A stretch of DNA of 64,000 nt from Yersinia mollaretii ATCC 43969 (GTDB lineage: Bacteria > Pseudomonadota > Gammaproteobacteria > Enterobacterales > Enterobacteriaceae), in contig NZ_CP054043.1 of assembly GCF_013282725.1 (NCBI RefSeq), positions 1,922,001 through 1,986,000 of the forward strand, read 5' to 3'. The position numbers and the translations under genes were made by a program. The notes under the pieces were generated by a model. That model did no database searches. It was given only the letters and a program-made list of their open reading frames with translations, and was not told where the DNA came from. Shown here one piece after another: positions 26,873 through 36,582 of this stretch (positions are counted from its first letter, which is position 1; every line of letters begins with the position of its first letter).

Positions 26873-29593
26873 TCAGACTGCGCTCGACGCCCCTTTAAAG
26901 CGCCCGATGATCCATTTTTCGATCTCTACGATGATAAAGATGGCAATAGAAACCAGCAGTGTGACGCCCCAGTAGTAAGCCGGTAATGGCTCAGTACCGA
27001 ACGCGGTATTCATAAACGGCAGGTAGATAATGGCTAGCTGCAACAGAATCAGCACGCCAGAGACTAACCACAACCCTTTGTTGACAAAGAGTTCTTTGTT
27101 CAGCGGGAAGCGATCCATCACGCGGCAGTTAAACATGTAAATCCACTGCGCAGTCACCAAGGTCTGCATCAACACGGTACGGATAAATTCAGTGCTGTAA
27201 CCGCGTGGCTCCATGTAGGCCTCCAAGGCGAAAGCACTACAGGCGATTAAGGTGCCGACAAAGGCGATACGCCAGATAGCGTGGCCATCTAACACATGTT
27301 TTGATGGGTCACGTGGGTTACGGCGCATAATGCCGCGTTCTGCTGGTTCAAAGGCCAAACCGAAGGAGAGCGTGGTGGAGGTCGCCATGTTTATCCAGAG
27401 AATTTGCAGTGGCGTCAATGGAATCACCGCACCGACCAGAATAGCAAAGATGATTAATAGCCCTTGCGCCAAGTTGGTCGGTAACACGAACAGAATGGTT
27501 TTCTTCAGGTTATCGTAGACGCGACGGCCCTCTTCAACCGCATGGGCAATGGTGGCGAAGTTGTCATCAGAGAGCACCATATCGGCGGCCTCTTTTGTCA
27601 CTTCGGTGCCCTTGATTCCCATGGCGATACCGACATCGGCCTGTTTCAGCGCTGGAGCATCATTGACGCCATCGCCGGTCATGCCGACAATTTCGCCTTT
27701 ATCTTGCAAGGCTTTGACCAGACGCAGTTTATGTTCCGGGCTAGTACGGGCGAAGATATCATAACGAACCGCCGCTTCCGCCAGCTCCTTATCGTCCATA
27801 TGCTCCAACTGACCGCCAGTAATGGAGTCTTTCCCATTGCCTATCCCCAACATGGCACCAATTGCCATGGCGGTTTCCTGATGGTCGCCAGTGATCATCT
27901 TCACGCGAATACCGGCCTGCTGGCAGGTGGCAATCGCGTCGATAGCTTCAGGGCGCGGCGGGTCCATCATGCCGGCGATACCGACAAAGACCATGCCTTG
28001 CTGGATGTCGCTGTGATCTAACTCACCAACCGTCTGCTCTGTTGGGCGGTAGGCTGCGGCCAACATACGCAAACCCTGCTGGGTATAGCGCGTCATCTCG
28101 GCATCCCAGTAATCACGGCGGAATGGCACCACACCCTTTTCCGTCAGCTCTTGCTGGCAGAAAGTGAACAGCACGTCAGGTGCGCCGGTCAGGAAGATGC
28201 AGTTTTCCGACTCAACCTGATGGCTGGTGGCCATGTATTTATAAGCAGAATCGAAAGGAATTTTACCGTGCTGAGTAACCTGACCCAGCTCGATCCCCGA
28301 TTTGGCAGCCAAAACTTTCAATGCACCTTCGGTAGGGCCACCGACAATGGTCCAGTGGCCTTGGTCATTCTTTTGAATCTGGCTGTCATTACATAAATTC
28401 ACCGCAGTGATAAATGTTTTTAGCGGTCCCGCCAGTGAGGCTTGCTGATCACTGCCCTCAGGATAGATATTGCCGACTGGCTCGTAGCTTTCGCCAGTGA
28501 CTCGGTAGCAGTTATCGGCCAAAATCACCGCTTTGACGGTCATTTCGTTCATCGTCAGTGTGCCGGTTTTATCGGAACAGACGACGGTCATGGCACCTAA
28601 GGTCTCCACCGTTGGCAGCTTGCGGATAATCGCGCGATTGCGCGCCATGGCTTGCACGCCAAGTGAGAGGATAATCGAAATAATCGCCGGTAAGCCTTCC
28701 GGCACTGAGGCGACCGCCAGACTGATCAATGCCAGCAGCAGTTCATTGACTGGCAGATCGCGAAGGATAAAGGCGAAGACGAACAAGAAGGCCATCATCA
28801 CTAAAATTAGGATGAAAATGGCTTTGCCCAAACGGTCCATCTGTTGGAGCAGCGGTGTGCGAATGGATTCAACCGCTGACATCATTTGGTTGATGTGGCC
28901 CAACTCGGTGTTACCGCCGCTGGCAATGACCACGCCTTTTGCGGTGCCCGCACTGATTGTGGTGCCTGAGAACAGCAGATTTTTGCGATCGCCAATGACC
29001 GATTCGTCCTCAATCACCCCGATTTGCTTCTCCACCACGGTGGACTCACCGGTCAAGATTGCTTCTTCAATCTGGAGGTTGTGAGCTTCAAGTAACCGCA
29101 GGTCGGCTGGGATCTTGTCCCCCGGTTTCAGGGTAACAATATCACCCGGCACCAGATTCTGTGCGTCAATGGTTTGTGCGTTGCCATCACGGATGACCAC
29201 GGCTTTACTGGAAAGCATGTTCTGTATGCTTTTCAGCGACTTCTCCGCTTTATTTTCCTGCACATAACCAATTAAGGCATTAATGACTGCGACACAAAGG
29301 ATAATAATGGTGTCAACAGTGTGGCCCATCAAGCCCTTAACTAAGGCGGCCGCTAATAAGATGTAAATCAGAACATCATTGAAATGGGCTAAAAACTGTA
29401 TCAGTGGGTGCTTACTTTTCTTGGCAGGTAGGGCATTGGGTCCGTACTGTTTAAGGCGCTCTTCTGCCTCTTGTTGGCTTAAACCTTCTTCGCGGCTACT
29501 TAAATGCTGCAAAGATTCTTCCGCAGTGAGTTGATACCAGGCCTTACCCTCTGGGGGCGGGGAGGCGGATTTATGGTCTGATGAGTTTTGCAT
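26873..29593 (-). CDS. SERCA/PMR-like P2A cation-transporting ATPase
   Basis: 906 residues from ATG 29593 (MQNSSDHKSASPPPEGK), with AGAAGG upstream; a GTG at 29647 in the same frame has no ribosome binding site. The order is an N-terminal cation-ATPase domain (WYQLTAEESLQHL), actuator TGES near 180, M4 PEGLPA, phosphorylation loop CSDKTGTLT, nucleotide domain, hinge TGDGVNDAPALKQADVG, and six C-terminal helices. PEGLPA in M4 points to the P2A calcium/manganese or P2-type group, but the ion cannot be fixed from sequence. Monocistronic. Confidence 0.87.
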   Translation of the reverse strand: MQNSSDHKSASPPPEGKAWYQLTAEESLQHLSSREEGLSQQEAEERLKQYGPNALPAKKSKHPLIQFLAHFNDVLIYILLAAALVKGLMGHTVDTIIILCVAVINALIGYVQENKAEKSLKSIQNMLSSKAVVIRDGNAQTIDAQNLVPGDIVTLKPGDKIPADLRLLEAHNLQIEEAILTGESTVVEKQIGVIEDESVIGDRKNLLFSGTTISAGTAKGVVIASGGNTELGHINQMMSAVESIRTPLLQQMDRLGKAIFILILVMMAFLFVFAFILRDLPVNELLLALISLAVASVPEGLPAIISIILSLGVQAMARNRAIIRKLPTVETLGAMTVVCSDKTGTLTMNEMTVKAVILADNCYRVTGESYEPVGNIYPEGSDQQASLAGPLKTFITAVNLCNDSQIQKNDQGHWTIVGGPTEGALKVLAAKSGIELGQVTQHGKIPFDSAYKYMATSHQVESENCIFLTGAPDVLFTFCQQELTEKGVVPFRRDYWDAEMTRYTQQGLRMLAAAYRPTEQTVGELDHSDIQQGMVFVGIAGMMDPPRPEAIDAIATCQQAGIRVKMITGDHQETAMAIGAMLGIGNGKDSITGGQLEHMDDKELAEAAVRYDIFARTSPEHKLRLVKALQDKGEIVGMTGDGVNDAPALKQADVGIAMGIKGTEVTKEAADMVLSDDNFATIAHAVEEGRRVYDNLKKTILFVLPTNLAQGLLIIFAILVGAVIPLTPLQILWINMATSTTLSFGLAFEPAERGIMRRNPRDPSKHVLDGHAIWRIAFVGTLIACSAFALEAYMEPRGYSTEFIRTVLMQTLVTAQWIYMFNCRVMDRFPLNKELFVNKGLWLVSGVLILLQLAIIYLPFMNTAFGTEPLPAYYWGVTLLVSIAIFIIVEIEKWIIGRFKGASSAV

Positions 29594-30123
29594 TGAAAGA
29601 ACCTTCTTAAAAATTAATAAATCTACAATCTTGCTATCCGTTTTCACTTATTTACCGCAAAAATATGACTCTTCGTCCTCGCCCCTACCGGACCTTAGCA
29701 AGGCCAATGACTTTGGGTATAAATGAAATATTTACAACAGCATAGTTATATTAAGCAAGGATAGTAGATTTTTATCAAAATAGTGCCTTGATCTGAGATA
29801 ATAAATAAGAAATATTTGGCAACAACTTAAGATTAACTTATTGAATAATAAATGATTACGTAGTCATCTATTTTGCATTCTGTCTGTTTTAAAGCACAGA
29901 ATATCGACAGTAAGGCGCTGAAATTCATCGCCCATTCCATTTATCACTCAAAAAGATTAATCCTATACATCCATTACTGTGTGTAATCACTGGCTATCAG
30001 GTGAAACTCTTCGTTAGTATATCCTGCTGCCGAAACCCATCTTAAAATCTATAGGGCAGATGCTAATTAGCGGTTACGGTAAGTGAAATGCAGTAGCCAA
30101 CAACCAGTGAGGAAACAGTAAGT
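29594..30123. other. 530-base intergenic region before slt with an ERIC remnant
   Basis: No gene is visible. An ERIC-derived remnant at about 29671-29720 ends CCAATGACTTTGGGTAT. The rest is AT-rich and must hold the divergent promoters of the ATPase gene and slt; no site can be named with confidence. Confidence 0.5.
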
Positions 30124-32043
30124 ATGGAAAAGTGGCGATATCTGGCGATTGGCGTATGTCTGGTGACGACTTCAGGAGTGGCATCCGCTGACTCCCTTGA
30201 TGCCCAACGGCAACGCTATCAGCAAGTTAAACTGGCTTGGGACAGCAATCAGATGGATACCGTGGCGCAATTGATGCCCACATTGCGTGACTATCCGCTG
30301 TATCCGTATTTGGAGTACCGCCAGTTAACACAAGATCTGAGCCAAGTGAGCGCGGCGCAAGTCAATGATTTCCTGAGCCGGAATCCCACATTGCCGCCAG
30401 CGAGTTCACTGCCATCCCGCTTTGTTAATGAGCTGGCTCGCCGCGAAGATTGGCGCGGATTATTGACCTTCAGCCCAACCGCACCGAAACCGGTCGCTGC
30501 CCGCTGTAACTATTACTATGCCAAATGGGCGACGGGCGAACAGCAAGCTGCTTGGGATGGCGCGAGTGAAATCTGGCTTAATGGTCAGGCGCTACCCGGT
30601 AGCTGCGATAAATTATTCACTGTCTGGCAACAAGCTGGGCATCAAACGCCCTTGGCGACACTGGCACGGATGAAGCTGGCCCTGAAAGAGGGGAATGCCA
30701 GTTTGGTCAGCTACTTACTCAAACAGTTGCCCGCCGATTACCAGACCATGGGCACGGCACTGGCGAAACTGCAAAGTGACCCAGCCAGTGTAGAAAGCTT
30801 CGCCCGCACCGTCGGGCCGACGGACTTTACCCGCTCCGCGACCATTATTGCGTTTACCCGTTTGGCGCGTCAGGACGTGGAAAATGCCCGTGCGATGATC
30901 CCAACCCTAGCGCGGCTACAAAAAATGAGTGACAGCGAGAAGCTGGAGCTGGAAGAGGCGGTGGCCTGGCGTTTGATGGGCACGGATGCGACTTACGATC
31001 AAGCCAAATGGCGAGATCAAGTCACGTTACGTAGCCACTCGACCCCCTTGTTGGAGCGCCGTATCCGCATGTCTCTGGGCAGTGGCGATCGCAAAGGCTT
31101 AGCCACTTGGCTGGCGCGTTTGCCAGCAGAGGCACAAAATAAAGATGAGTGGCGCTACTGGCGCGCATCGCTGTTATTGGAGCAAGGGAAGAAAGCAGAG
31201 GGCGAAGCTATCTTACGCAGCCTGATGCAAGAGCGCGGCTTCTATCCGATGGTGGCGGCTCAGAAACTGGGGGTGCCTTATCCGATTAATGTGCAGGTTG
31301 CCACCAAACCAGATGCTTCGTTGGCAAAGCGGCCAGAGATCGCCCGTGTGCGCGAGCTGATGTACTGGAATATGGACAATCTGGCCCGCAATGAGTGGAG
31401 CTATTTGGTCGCCAGCCGTAGTAAACCTGAGCAGGAAGCCTTGGCGCGTTACGCCTTTAACCAGAAGTGGGCCGATCTCAGTGTGCAGGCGACCATCACC
31501 GCCAAGCTGTGGGACCATCTGGAAGAGCGCTTCCCACTGGCATGGCCGGCAGAGTTCCGTCAGGCGACTGATGGCAAAGGGATCACGCCAAGTTATGCCA
31601 TGGCGATTGCTCGTCAGGAGAGTGCTTGGAACCCGAAAGCACAATCTCCGGTGGGTGCAGCCGGGCTGATGCAGGTGATGCCGCGTACCGCAGAACACAC
31701 GGTGAAACTGAATAATATCAGTGGTTATGTGAATAGCAGCCAGTTGCTCGACCCCATCACCAACATTGAGATTGGCACCAGCTATCTGGAAGAGGTCTAT
31801 CAACAGTTCGGGCGCAACCGCATTCTAGCCAGTGCGGCCTATAATGCGGGGCCATCACGGGTCAATACTTGGTTAGGCAACAGTGCCGGGCAGGCCGATG
31901 CCGTGGCATTTATCGAGAGCATTCCTTTCTCCGAAACCCGTGGCTATGTGAAGAACGTGTTGGCGTATGATGCATTTTATCGTCACTTTATGAATCGTCC
32001 AACGAAGGTGCTGAGTGATGCCGAGTGGCAGCGTCGCTACTGA
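30124..32043 (+). CDS. slt: Soluble lytic murein transglycosylase Slt70
   Basis: 639 residues with a signal peptide cleaved after about SGVASA (23). An alpha-superhelical U domain fills roughly 30-390, then the L linker, then a lysozyme-like C domain with the catalytic Glu499 in ARQESAWNPK, followed by AGLMQVMP and AAYNAGPSRV. It cleaves peptidoglycan glycan strands in the periplasm, forming 1,6-anhydroMurNAc ends. An ERIC element follows the stop directly, before trpR, the same neighbour order as E. coli. Confidence 0.97.
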   Translation: MEKWRYLAIGVCLVTTSGVASADSLDAQRQRYQQVKLAWDSNQMDTVAQLMPTLRDYPLYPYLEYRQLTQDLSQVSAAQVNDFLSRNPTLPPASSLPSRFVNELARREDWRGLLTFSPTAPKPVAARCNYYYAKWATGEQQAAWDGASEIWLNGQALPGSCDKLFTVWQQAGHQTPLATLARMKLALKEGNASLVSYLLKQLPADYQTMGTALAKLQSDPASVESFARTVGPTDFTRSATIIAFTRLARQDVENARAMIPTLARLQKMSDSEKLELEEAVAWRLMGTDATYDQAKWRDQVTLRSHSTPLLERRIRMSLGSGDRKGLATWLARLPAEAQNKDEWRYWRASLLLEQGKKAEGEAILRSLMQERGFYPMVAAQKLGVPYPINVQVATKPDASLAKRPEIARVRELMYWNMDNLARNEWSYLVASRSKPEQEALARYAFNQKWADLSVQATITAKLWDHLEERFPLAWPAEFRQATDGKGITPSYAMAIARQESAWNPKAQSPVGAAGLMQVMPRTAEHTVKLNNISGYVNSSQLLDPITNIEIGTSYLEEVYQQFGRNRILASAAYNAGPSRVNTWLGNSAGQADAVAFIESIPFSETRGYVKNVLAYDAFYRHFMNRPTKVLSDAEWQRRY

Positions 32044-32044
32044 T

Positions 32045-32167
<123 letters not shown>

Positions 32168-32212
32168 CTCCTTTGTCCTTGACGCTGCGGCGATGCCAAG
32201 TTCTTTGGGTAT
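32168..32212. repeat. Truncated second ERIC abutting the first
   Basis: Starts again with the ERIC opening CTTTGTCCTTGACGCTGC and jumps straight to the closing CTTTGGGTAT, lacking the palindromic centre. It ends about 10 bases before a possible -10 of trpR (TATGAT, 32222). Confidence 0.6.
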
Positions 32213-32233
32213 GTTTGGGGTTATGATAAGCTG

Positions 32234-32255
32234 TTGTACTAGTTAAATAGTATGA
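32234..32255. promoter_or_regulatory. Trp repressor operator of trpR
   Basis: TTGTACTAGTTAAATAGTAT followed by GA matches the Trp operator core GTACTAGTTAACTAGTAC with two or three changes. It lies 25-46 bases before the trpR ATG, consistent with the known autoregulation of trpR. Confidence 0.8.
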
Positions 32256-32279
32256 CAGCTTTATTTTTGGGTACTTATC

Positions 32280-32612
32280 ATGACAAAACTACGATTGACC
32301 GATCCCAATCTGTCGACTGAAGAAGATAGCCAGCACTGGCTGAGCTTTGTTGCGCTGCTGCAAAATGCGATTGCGCAAGATCTCCATTTGCCGCTGTTGC
32401 AATTGATGCTGACACCCGATGAGCGCACCGCGCTGGGGACTCGTGTTCGTATCATTGAGGAGTTAATGCGGGGTGAGATGAGTCAGCGCGAACTGAAAAA
32501 CCAGTTGGGTGCTGGAATCGCGACTATCACCCGAGGTTCTAATAGCCTGAAGGCCGCGCCACCAGAGCTTAAAAACTGGCTCGAGGACCAATTGCTGGCC
32601 GATAAAAAGTAG
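32280..32612 (+). CDS. trpR: Trp operon repressor
   Basis: 110-residue all-helical dimeric repressor that binds DNA when loaded with L-tryptophan. The HTH ([20 protein letters not shown]) lies at about 68-88, and the Trp-contacting region [17 protein letters not shown] precedes it. Length and sequence are as in other enterics. No strong ribosome binding site is seen; the leader carries the operator. It is tail-to-tail with yjjX, 16 bases apart. Confidence 0.96.
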   Translation: MTKLRLTDPNLSTEEDSQHWLSFVALLQNAIAQDLHLPLLQLMLTPDERTALGTRVRIIEELMRGEMSQRELKNQLGAGIATITRGSNSLKAAPPELKNWLEDQLLADKK

Positions 32613-32628
32613 CTTATTTCGCGGTAAC

Positions 32629-33159
32629 TTAGCCTGAAATTGGGCGTTGATAGATTTCATTATGAAATGGCACTAGCGCCAACAATAACGCTTGATGATA
32701 GACGCTGGTACGGGTCAATTTGCCGTCGGTGAAGATACCGATGGCTCCGCCCTGATGCTTTACATTCGATATCCCCGTTAAAACTGCCATTTCGTCGCCT
32801 AGCTCACGGCCTTGGCGAATCCCTTGCAATATAATATCGGGCAGCATCAAACTGGCAGAACGAGACTCTCCTCGTGATTGTAAGTGCTCAATAACCATCC
32901 ATGCAAAGGTCATATTATCTTCGATACCCGCTTCAACCCCGACCCAAAAATCAGCCTCAGGGCGAATCTGACGAGCATTCTTCACTCGCTGCCTGGCACC
33001 TGTGCGCGTCTCAATACTGCCGATAGGTTGCAGGGGAACGCCGCTATCAACATTGACACCTTCAATGCGGTAGCTGCCGGGGCCATAAACATCATCGAAA
33101 GCGAGGCTAATCGCCTTAATCTTTGCAGGGTTGGTAGTTGCGGCAACAACATGGTACAT
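32629..33159 (-). CDS. yjjX: Inosine/xanthosine triphosphatase
   Basis: 176 residues. YjjX hydrolyses ITP, XTP and related damaged nucleotides, limiting misincorporation. Family motifs are present: [11 protein letters not shown] at the start, [11 protein letters not shown] near 53, [11 protein letters not shown] near 70, and the end [20 protein letters not shown]. Start [11 protein letters not shown] is the family start. It is divergent from gpmB. Confidence 0.95.
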   Translation of the reverse strand: MYHVVAATTNPAKIKAISLAFDDVYGPGSYRIEGVNVDSGVPLQPIGSIETRTGARQRVKNARQIRPEADFWVGVEAGIEDNMTFAWMVIEHLQSRGESRSASLMLPDIILQGIRQGRELGDEMAVLTGISNVKHQGGAIGIFTDGKLTRTSVYHQALLLALVPFHNEIYQRPISG

Positions 33160-33277
33160 AATGAGTCTCGATATCTTTAAGCACCTATACTCTTTATTTG
33201 GGTTAGATATCCATTTAGGTCGATATCCAAAGTCATAGGCTAAGCGGTTATTTCACGCAGTATAACGGAAAAAAGAC

Positions 33278-33925
33278 ATGTTACAGGTATATCTCGTGCG
33301 TCATGGCGAAACCATTTGGAACGCGGAACGCCGTATTCAAGGCCAATCAGACAGCCCGCTAACCGAGACTGGTATCCGTCAGGCGTACTTGGTTGCGCAA
33401 CGGGTCCGCAGCCAAGGGATCACGCATATCATCGCCAGTGATCTTGGGCGCACACAGCAGACGGCAAAAATTATCGCCGAGGCTTGTGGGCTAAGAATGG
33501 TGACCGATCCCCGTCTGCGCGAGCTGGACATGGGGGTGCTGGAAACACGGCCGATTGAGAGCTTAACGCCAGAAGAAGAGCAGTGGCGCAAGCAGATGGT
33601 CAATGGCACCGAAGGCGGCCGTATCCCTGAAGGGGAGTCGATGACAGAACTGGGGCGGCGGATGCGCGCGGCGCTGGATAGCTGCCTCGAGTTGCCTGCT
33701 GGCAGCAAACCACTGTTAGTCAGCCACGGTATGGCGCTGGGGTGTTTGCTGAGCACCTTGCTTGGCTTACCGGCACATGCCGAACGGCGTCTACGGTTGC
33801 GCAACTGTTCGCTATCACGCGCTGATTATCAGGAAAGTCCTTGGTTGGCGTCGGGGTGGGTCATTGAAAGTGCTGGCGATACCGCTCACTTGGATATGCC
33901 AGCACTCGATGAGCTACAGCGCTAG
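33278..33925 (+). CDS. gpmB: Phosphoglycerate mutase-like phosphatase GpmB
   Basis: 215-residue histidine phosphatase superfamily protein. The catalytic RHGETIWN is at 8-15, ELDMGVLE supplies the acid Glu, and LLVSHGMALG the second His near 150. GpmB/YtjC is annotated as a cofactor-dependent mutase, but the family is better supported as a phosphatase. Its TAG stop lies in the palindrome CTAG that also contains the rob stop on the other strand. Confidence 0.93.
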   Translation: MLQVYLVRHGETIWNAERRIQGQSDSPLTETGIRQAYLVAQRVRSQGITHIIASDLGRTQQTAKIIAEACGLRMVTDPRLRELDMGVLETRPIESLTPEEEQWRKQMVNGTEGGRIPEGESMTELGRRMRAALDSCLELPAGSKPLLVSHGMALGCLLSTLLGLPAHAERRLRLRNCSLSRADYQESPWLASGWVIESAGDTAHLDMPALDELQR

Positions 33926-34788
33926 CGCCGGATAGGTATCAGATATTCACATTTCAGCGAGGTCGGAGGCTGATCTTTTGGCCTCCCCAGCGGGAAGAAT
34001 CGTTCGATATCATACCCACGTCTGCGGGTTAATCCCAACTGAGGCAAACAGGTGCCATAGAGTGTCAGGATGAAGTTCTGCAAACCATCCAGCGGCCCTT
34101 CGTAGCCAAACAGCACATATTCGCCACCCTGCAAGATAACGGCTTGCCCTTCCTGCACGTTACTCGGCACATGCTGTGGCTCAATGGCCGTGGTGTAGAA
34201 AATCTCCTGCTCATCATCTTTCTCCTGATTGGGGCGGGAGTGATGTAAGCCATAGAGCACGGGCGGTAGTTGATCGGCTTCACCCAGATATTGTTGCCAG
34301 AAATGTGTGCGCAATTCAGTCCGATACGTCGATATCTGCTCAAGAGTACAGGAGTAGCTCTGTGTCAGACCAACCAGATGCTGCTCGGGTAAGGTGATGA
34401 ATTCAGCTTGAGGCAGGGTATAGGTCCCTAACCGGATAGGCGGGCATATTCCCGCCGAGTGCCAATCCTCTGACCGGCGGTAGAGCGCAGGTGTTTGCGC
34501 AAACTGTTTTTTAAACGCGCGGGTGAAGGTTTGCTGCGAATCAAAACGATATTGCAGCGCAATATCTAGAATGGGGCGGCTGGTAAGTCGCAACGCAACA
34601 GCGGCTTTAGATAGCCTTCTTGCACGAATATAAGCACCGATAGCATTTCCGGTGACATCCTTGAACATTCGCTGCAAATGCCATTTTGAATAGCCTGCTT
34701 TAGCAGCGACATTGTCCAGTGCTAAAGGCTGGTCTAAATGACTTTCTAGCCAGCTGAGCAAATCACGAATGATACTGGCTTGATCCAT
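33922..34788 (-). CDS. rob: Rob, AraC-family activator
   Basis: 288 residues. The N-terminal pair of HTH motifs is typical (AAKAGYSKWHLQRMFKDVTG and ILDIALQYRFDSQQTFTRAF) and the C-terminal half is a GyrI-like ligand domain ending CEYLIPIRR. Rob belongs to the MarA/SoxS/Rob group controlling efflux, antibiotic and superoxide resistance, and was named for binding right of oriC. It overlaps the convergent gpmB by four bases. Confidence 0.95.
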   Translation of the reverse strand: MDQASIIRDLLSWLESHLDQPLALDNVAAKAGYSKWHLQRMFKDVTGNAIGAYIRARRLSKAAVALRLTSRPILDIALQYRFDSQQTFTRAFKKQFAQTPALYRRSEDWHSAGICPPIRLGTYTLPQAEFITLPEQHLVGLTQSYSCTLEQISTYRTELRTHFWQQYLGEADQLPPVLYGLHHSRPNQEKDDEQEIFYTTAIEPQHVPSNVQEGQAVILQGGEYVLFGYEGPLDGLQNFILTLYGTCLPQLGLTRRRGYDIERFFPLGRPKDQPPTSLKCEYLIPIRR

Positions 34789-35013
34789 AGATCTTCCTCG
34801 TAAAGCGGCCTAAATTTAGGGTGTTAATAGTATGGGAATAATAACTCTGGCGCATAGTAGCAACTTTTTATGTTCCCGACTGCTTAAGAATTTCCTGCCG
34901 TTATGTGTTAAAAAAGTCGCTAAGATTGATAAAATGGCTTTTTAACGAATATTTTATTCTTGCTAAAAAGCGTTAACGTTGAATAACGTTATTCAACGGA
35001 ATGGAGTAAGTGT

Positions 35014-35472
35014 ATGAAAAAAAGTTGGATATTGCTTGGTTGCCTGCTTTCTTTGGGGGCACATGCAGAGGAGATTGGTTCAGTCGATACCGTTTTTAAA
35101 CTGTTGGGGCCGGATCATAAAATCGTGGTTGAAGCCTTCGATGACCCCGATGTTAAAAATGTAACTTGTTATATCAGCCGGGCAAAAACCGGCGGTATCA
35201 AAGGTGGTTTGGGGTTGGCGGAAGATACGGCAGATGCGGCAATCTCTTGTCAGCAAGTGGGGCCGATTGAGTTGACGGACAAAATTAAGAATAAGAAATC
35301 GGATGGTACAGTGGTTTTCCAGAAGCGAACTTCACTGGTATTTAAAAAGCTACAAGTGGTGCGTTTCTACGATCAAAAACGCAATGCGCTGATTTATCTG
35401 ACCTATTCGGATCGCGTGGTGGATGGTTCACCGAAAAATGCCATTAGCGCTGTGCCGGTTATGCCTTGGTAG
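35014..35472 (+). CDS. creA: CreA-family secreted protein
   Basis: 152 residues with a signal peptide ([20 protein letters not shown], cleavage after AHA). The mature part has the conserved CreA core: [40 protein letters not shown] and the end SAVPVMPW. Function unknown. In E. coli creA heads creABCD; here no creB, creC or creD follows, and a terminator comes 42 bases after the stop, so creA stands alone. GGAGTAAG precedes the ATG. Confidence 0.93.
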   Translation: MKKSWILLGCLLSLGAHAEEIGSVDTVFKLLGPDHKIVVEAFDDPDVKNVTCYISRAKTGGIKGGLGLAEDTADAAISCQQVGPIELTDKIKNKKSDGTVVFQKRTSLVFKKLQVVRFYDQKRNALIYLTYSDRVVDGSPKNAISAVPVMPW

Positions 35473-35514
35473 CTCGTCTGGATAACAGTCTAATTCTACA
35501 GGCTAAAAAGCATA

Positions 35515-35545
35515 AAAAAGCCAGCATTTGATGTGCTGGCTTTTT
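35515..35545. terminator. Bidirectional terminator between creA and arcA
   Basis: AGCCAGCA and TGCTGGCT form an 8-bp stem around TTTGATG, flanked by AAAAAG on the left and CTTTTT on the right, so both convergent genes can use it. Confidence 0.9.
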
Positions 35546-35567
35546 ACTGTTGATGATAGGCAGAGAG

Positions 35568-36284
35568 TTACTCTTCCAGATCACCACAGAAACGATAACC
35601 TTCGCCGTGGATAGTGGCGATAATCTCAGGCGTGTCCGGCGTAGACTCGAAATGCTTACGAATACGGCGGATGGTCACGTCAACGGTACGGTCATGCGGT
35701 TTCAACTCGCGACCGGTCATTTTCTTCAACAATTCGCCACGGGATTGAATTTTCCCCGGATTTTCGCAGAAGTGCAGCATGGCGCGGAACTCACTGCGTG
35801 GCAGTTTATAATGCTCACCAGCAGGGCTTATCAGTGAGCGGCTATTGATATCCAGCTCCCAGCCATTAAATTTATAGCTCTCAACCAAGCGGCGCTCTTC
35901 ACCGACACTGCCCAAGTTCATGGTGCGTGACAGCAGGTTACGCGCTCGAATGGTTAATTCGCGCGGATTGAACGGTTTGGTGATGTAATCATCAGCGCCA
36001 ATTTCCAAGCCAAGGATCTTATCTACTTCGTTATCACGACCTGTCAGGAACATGAGGGCAACACTGGCTTGTTCACGAAGTTCCCGTGCCAGCAGCAGGC
36101 CGTTTTTGCCCGGCAGATTGATGTCCATGATAACTAAGTTAATATCATTCTCAGACAGAATGTGGTGCATTTCTGCGCCATCATTGGCTTCATGAACAAC
36201 ATAGCCTTCCGCCTCGAAAATGCTCTTCAGGGTGTTACGAGTAACTATCTCATCTTCTACGATCAGAATGTGCGGGGTCTGCAT
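35568..36284 (-). CDS. arcA: Aerobic respiration control response regulator ArcA
   Basis: 238 residues. A receiver domain (about 1-120) carries the phospho-acceptor in VIMDINLPG (Asp54) and ADDYITKPF with the conserved Lys near 104. An OmpR-type winged helix follows, ending [11 protein letters not shown]. Phosphorylated by ArcB under low oxygen, it represses respiratory and TCA-cycle genes. The upstream region is long and carries an FNR-like box and the small yjjY gene, as in E. coli. Confidence 0.98.
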   Translation of the reverse strand: MQTPHILIVEDEIVTRNTLKSIFEAEGYVVHEANDGAEMHHILSENDINLVIMDINLPGKNGLLLARELREQASVALMFLTGRDNEVDKILGLEIGADDYITKPFNPRELTIRARNLLSRTMNLGSVGEERRLVESYKFNGWELDINSRSLISPAGEHYKLPRSEFRAMLHFCENPGKIQSRGELLKKMTGRELKPHDRTVDVTIRRIRKHFESTPDTPEIIATIHGEGYRFCGDLEE

Positions 36285-36386
36285 GTTTGCTACCTAAAAT
36301 TGCCAACAAAATAGAAATAGGAAGTACAAAAGTCTTTGTTATATCAGGATTTTTATTGACTAGTTACTCGTCATCCCATTCATCAC

Positions 36387-36527
36387 ATGACTAAAGTACG
36401 TAAACGCGTTCTTGATGCACTTTCCATCAACGTCAACAACATCATTAGCTCGGTCGGGGTGTTACTCCCTACAGCCCCAAAGGCGACAAAAGCGGCGCAT
36501 ATCCTAACCCTATTAACAGCAATATAA
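36387..36527 (+). CDS. yjjY: YjjY-like small protein
   Basis: 46-codon frame, divergent from arcA and 102 bases from its start. The product begins MTKVRKRVLDALSINVNNII and ends LLTAI. From memory E. coli YjjY is also 46 residues with MTKVRNCVLDALSINVNNII and ends ILTAT, so length and both ends are conserved while the middle differs. No ribosome binding site is obvious. Function unknown. The conservation might reflect the protein or an arcA leader on the other strand; the amino-acid-level match favours coding. Confidence 0.72.
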   Translation: MTKVRKRVLDALSINVNNIISSVGVLLPTAPKATKAAHILTLLTAI

Positions 36528-36568
36528 CAGTGTGAGCCGAATCTACCACCCAACAAAACTACGCTTTG

Positions 36569-36582
36569 TTGACATATATCAA
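36569..36582. promoter_or_regulatory. FNR-like box upstream of arcA/yjjY
   Basis: TTGACATATATCAA matches the FNR consensus TTGAT-N4-ATCAA with one change. E. coli arcA is known to be FNR-activated from a distal promoter. It lies 285 bases upstream of arcA. The remaining 36583-37164 shows no gene; an ATTGATTTT/AAAATCAAT hairpin is at 36732-36757. Confidence 0.55.
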
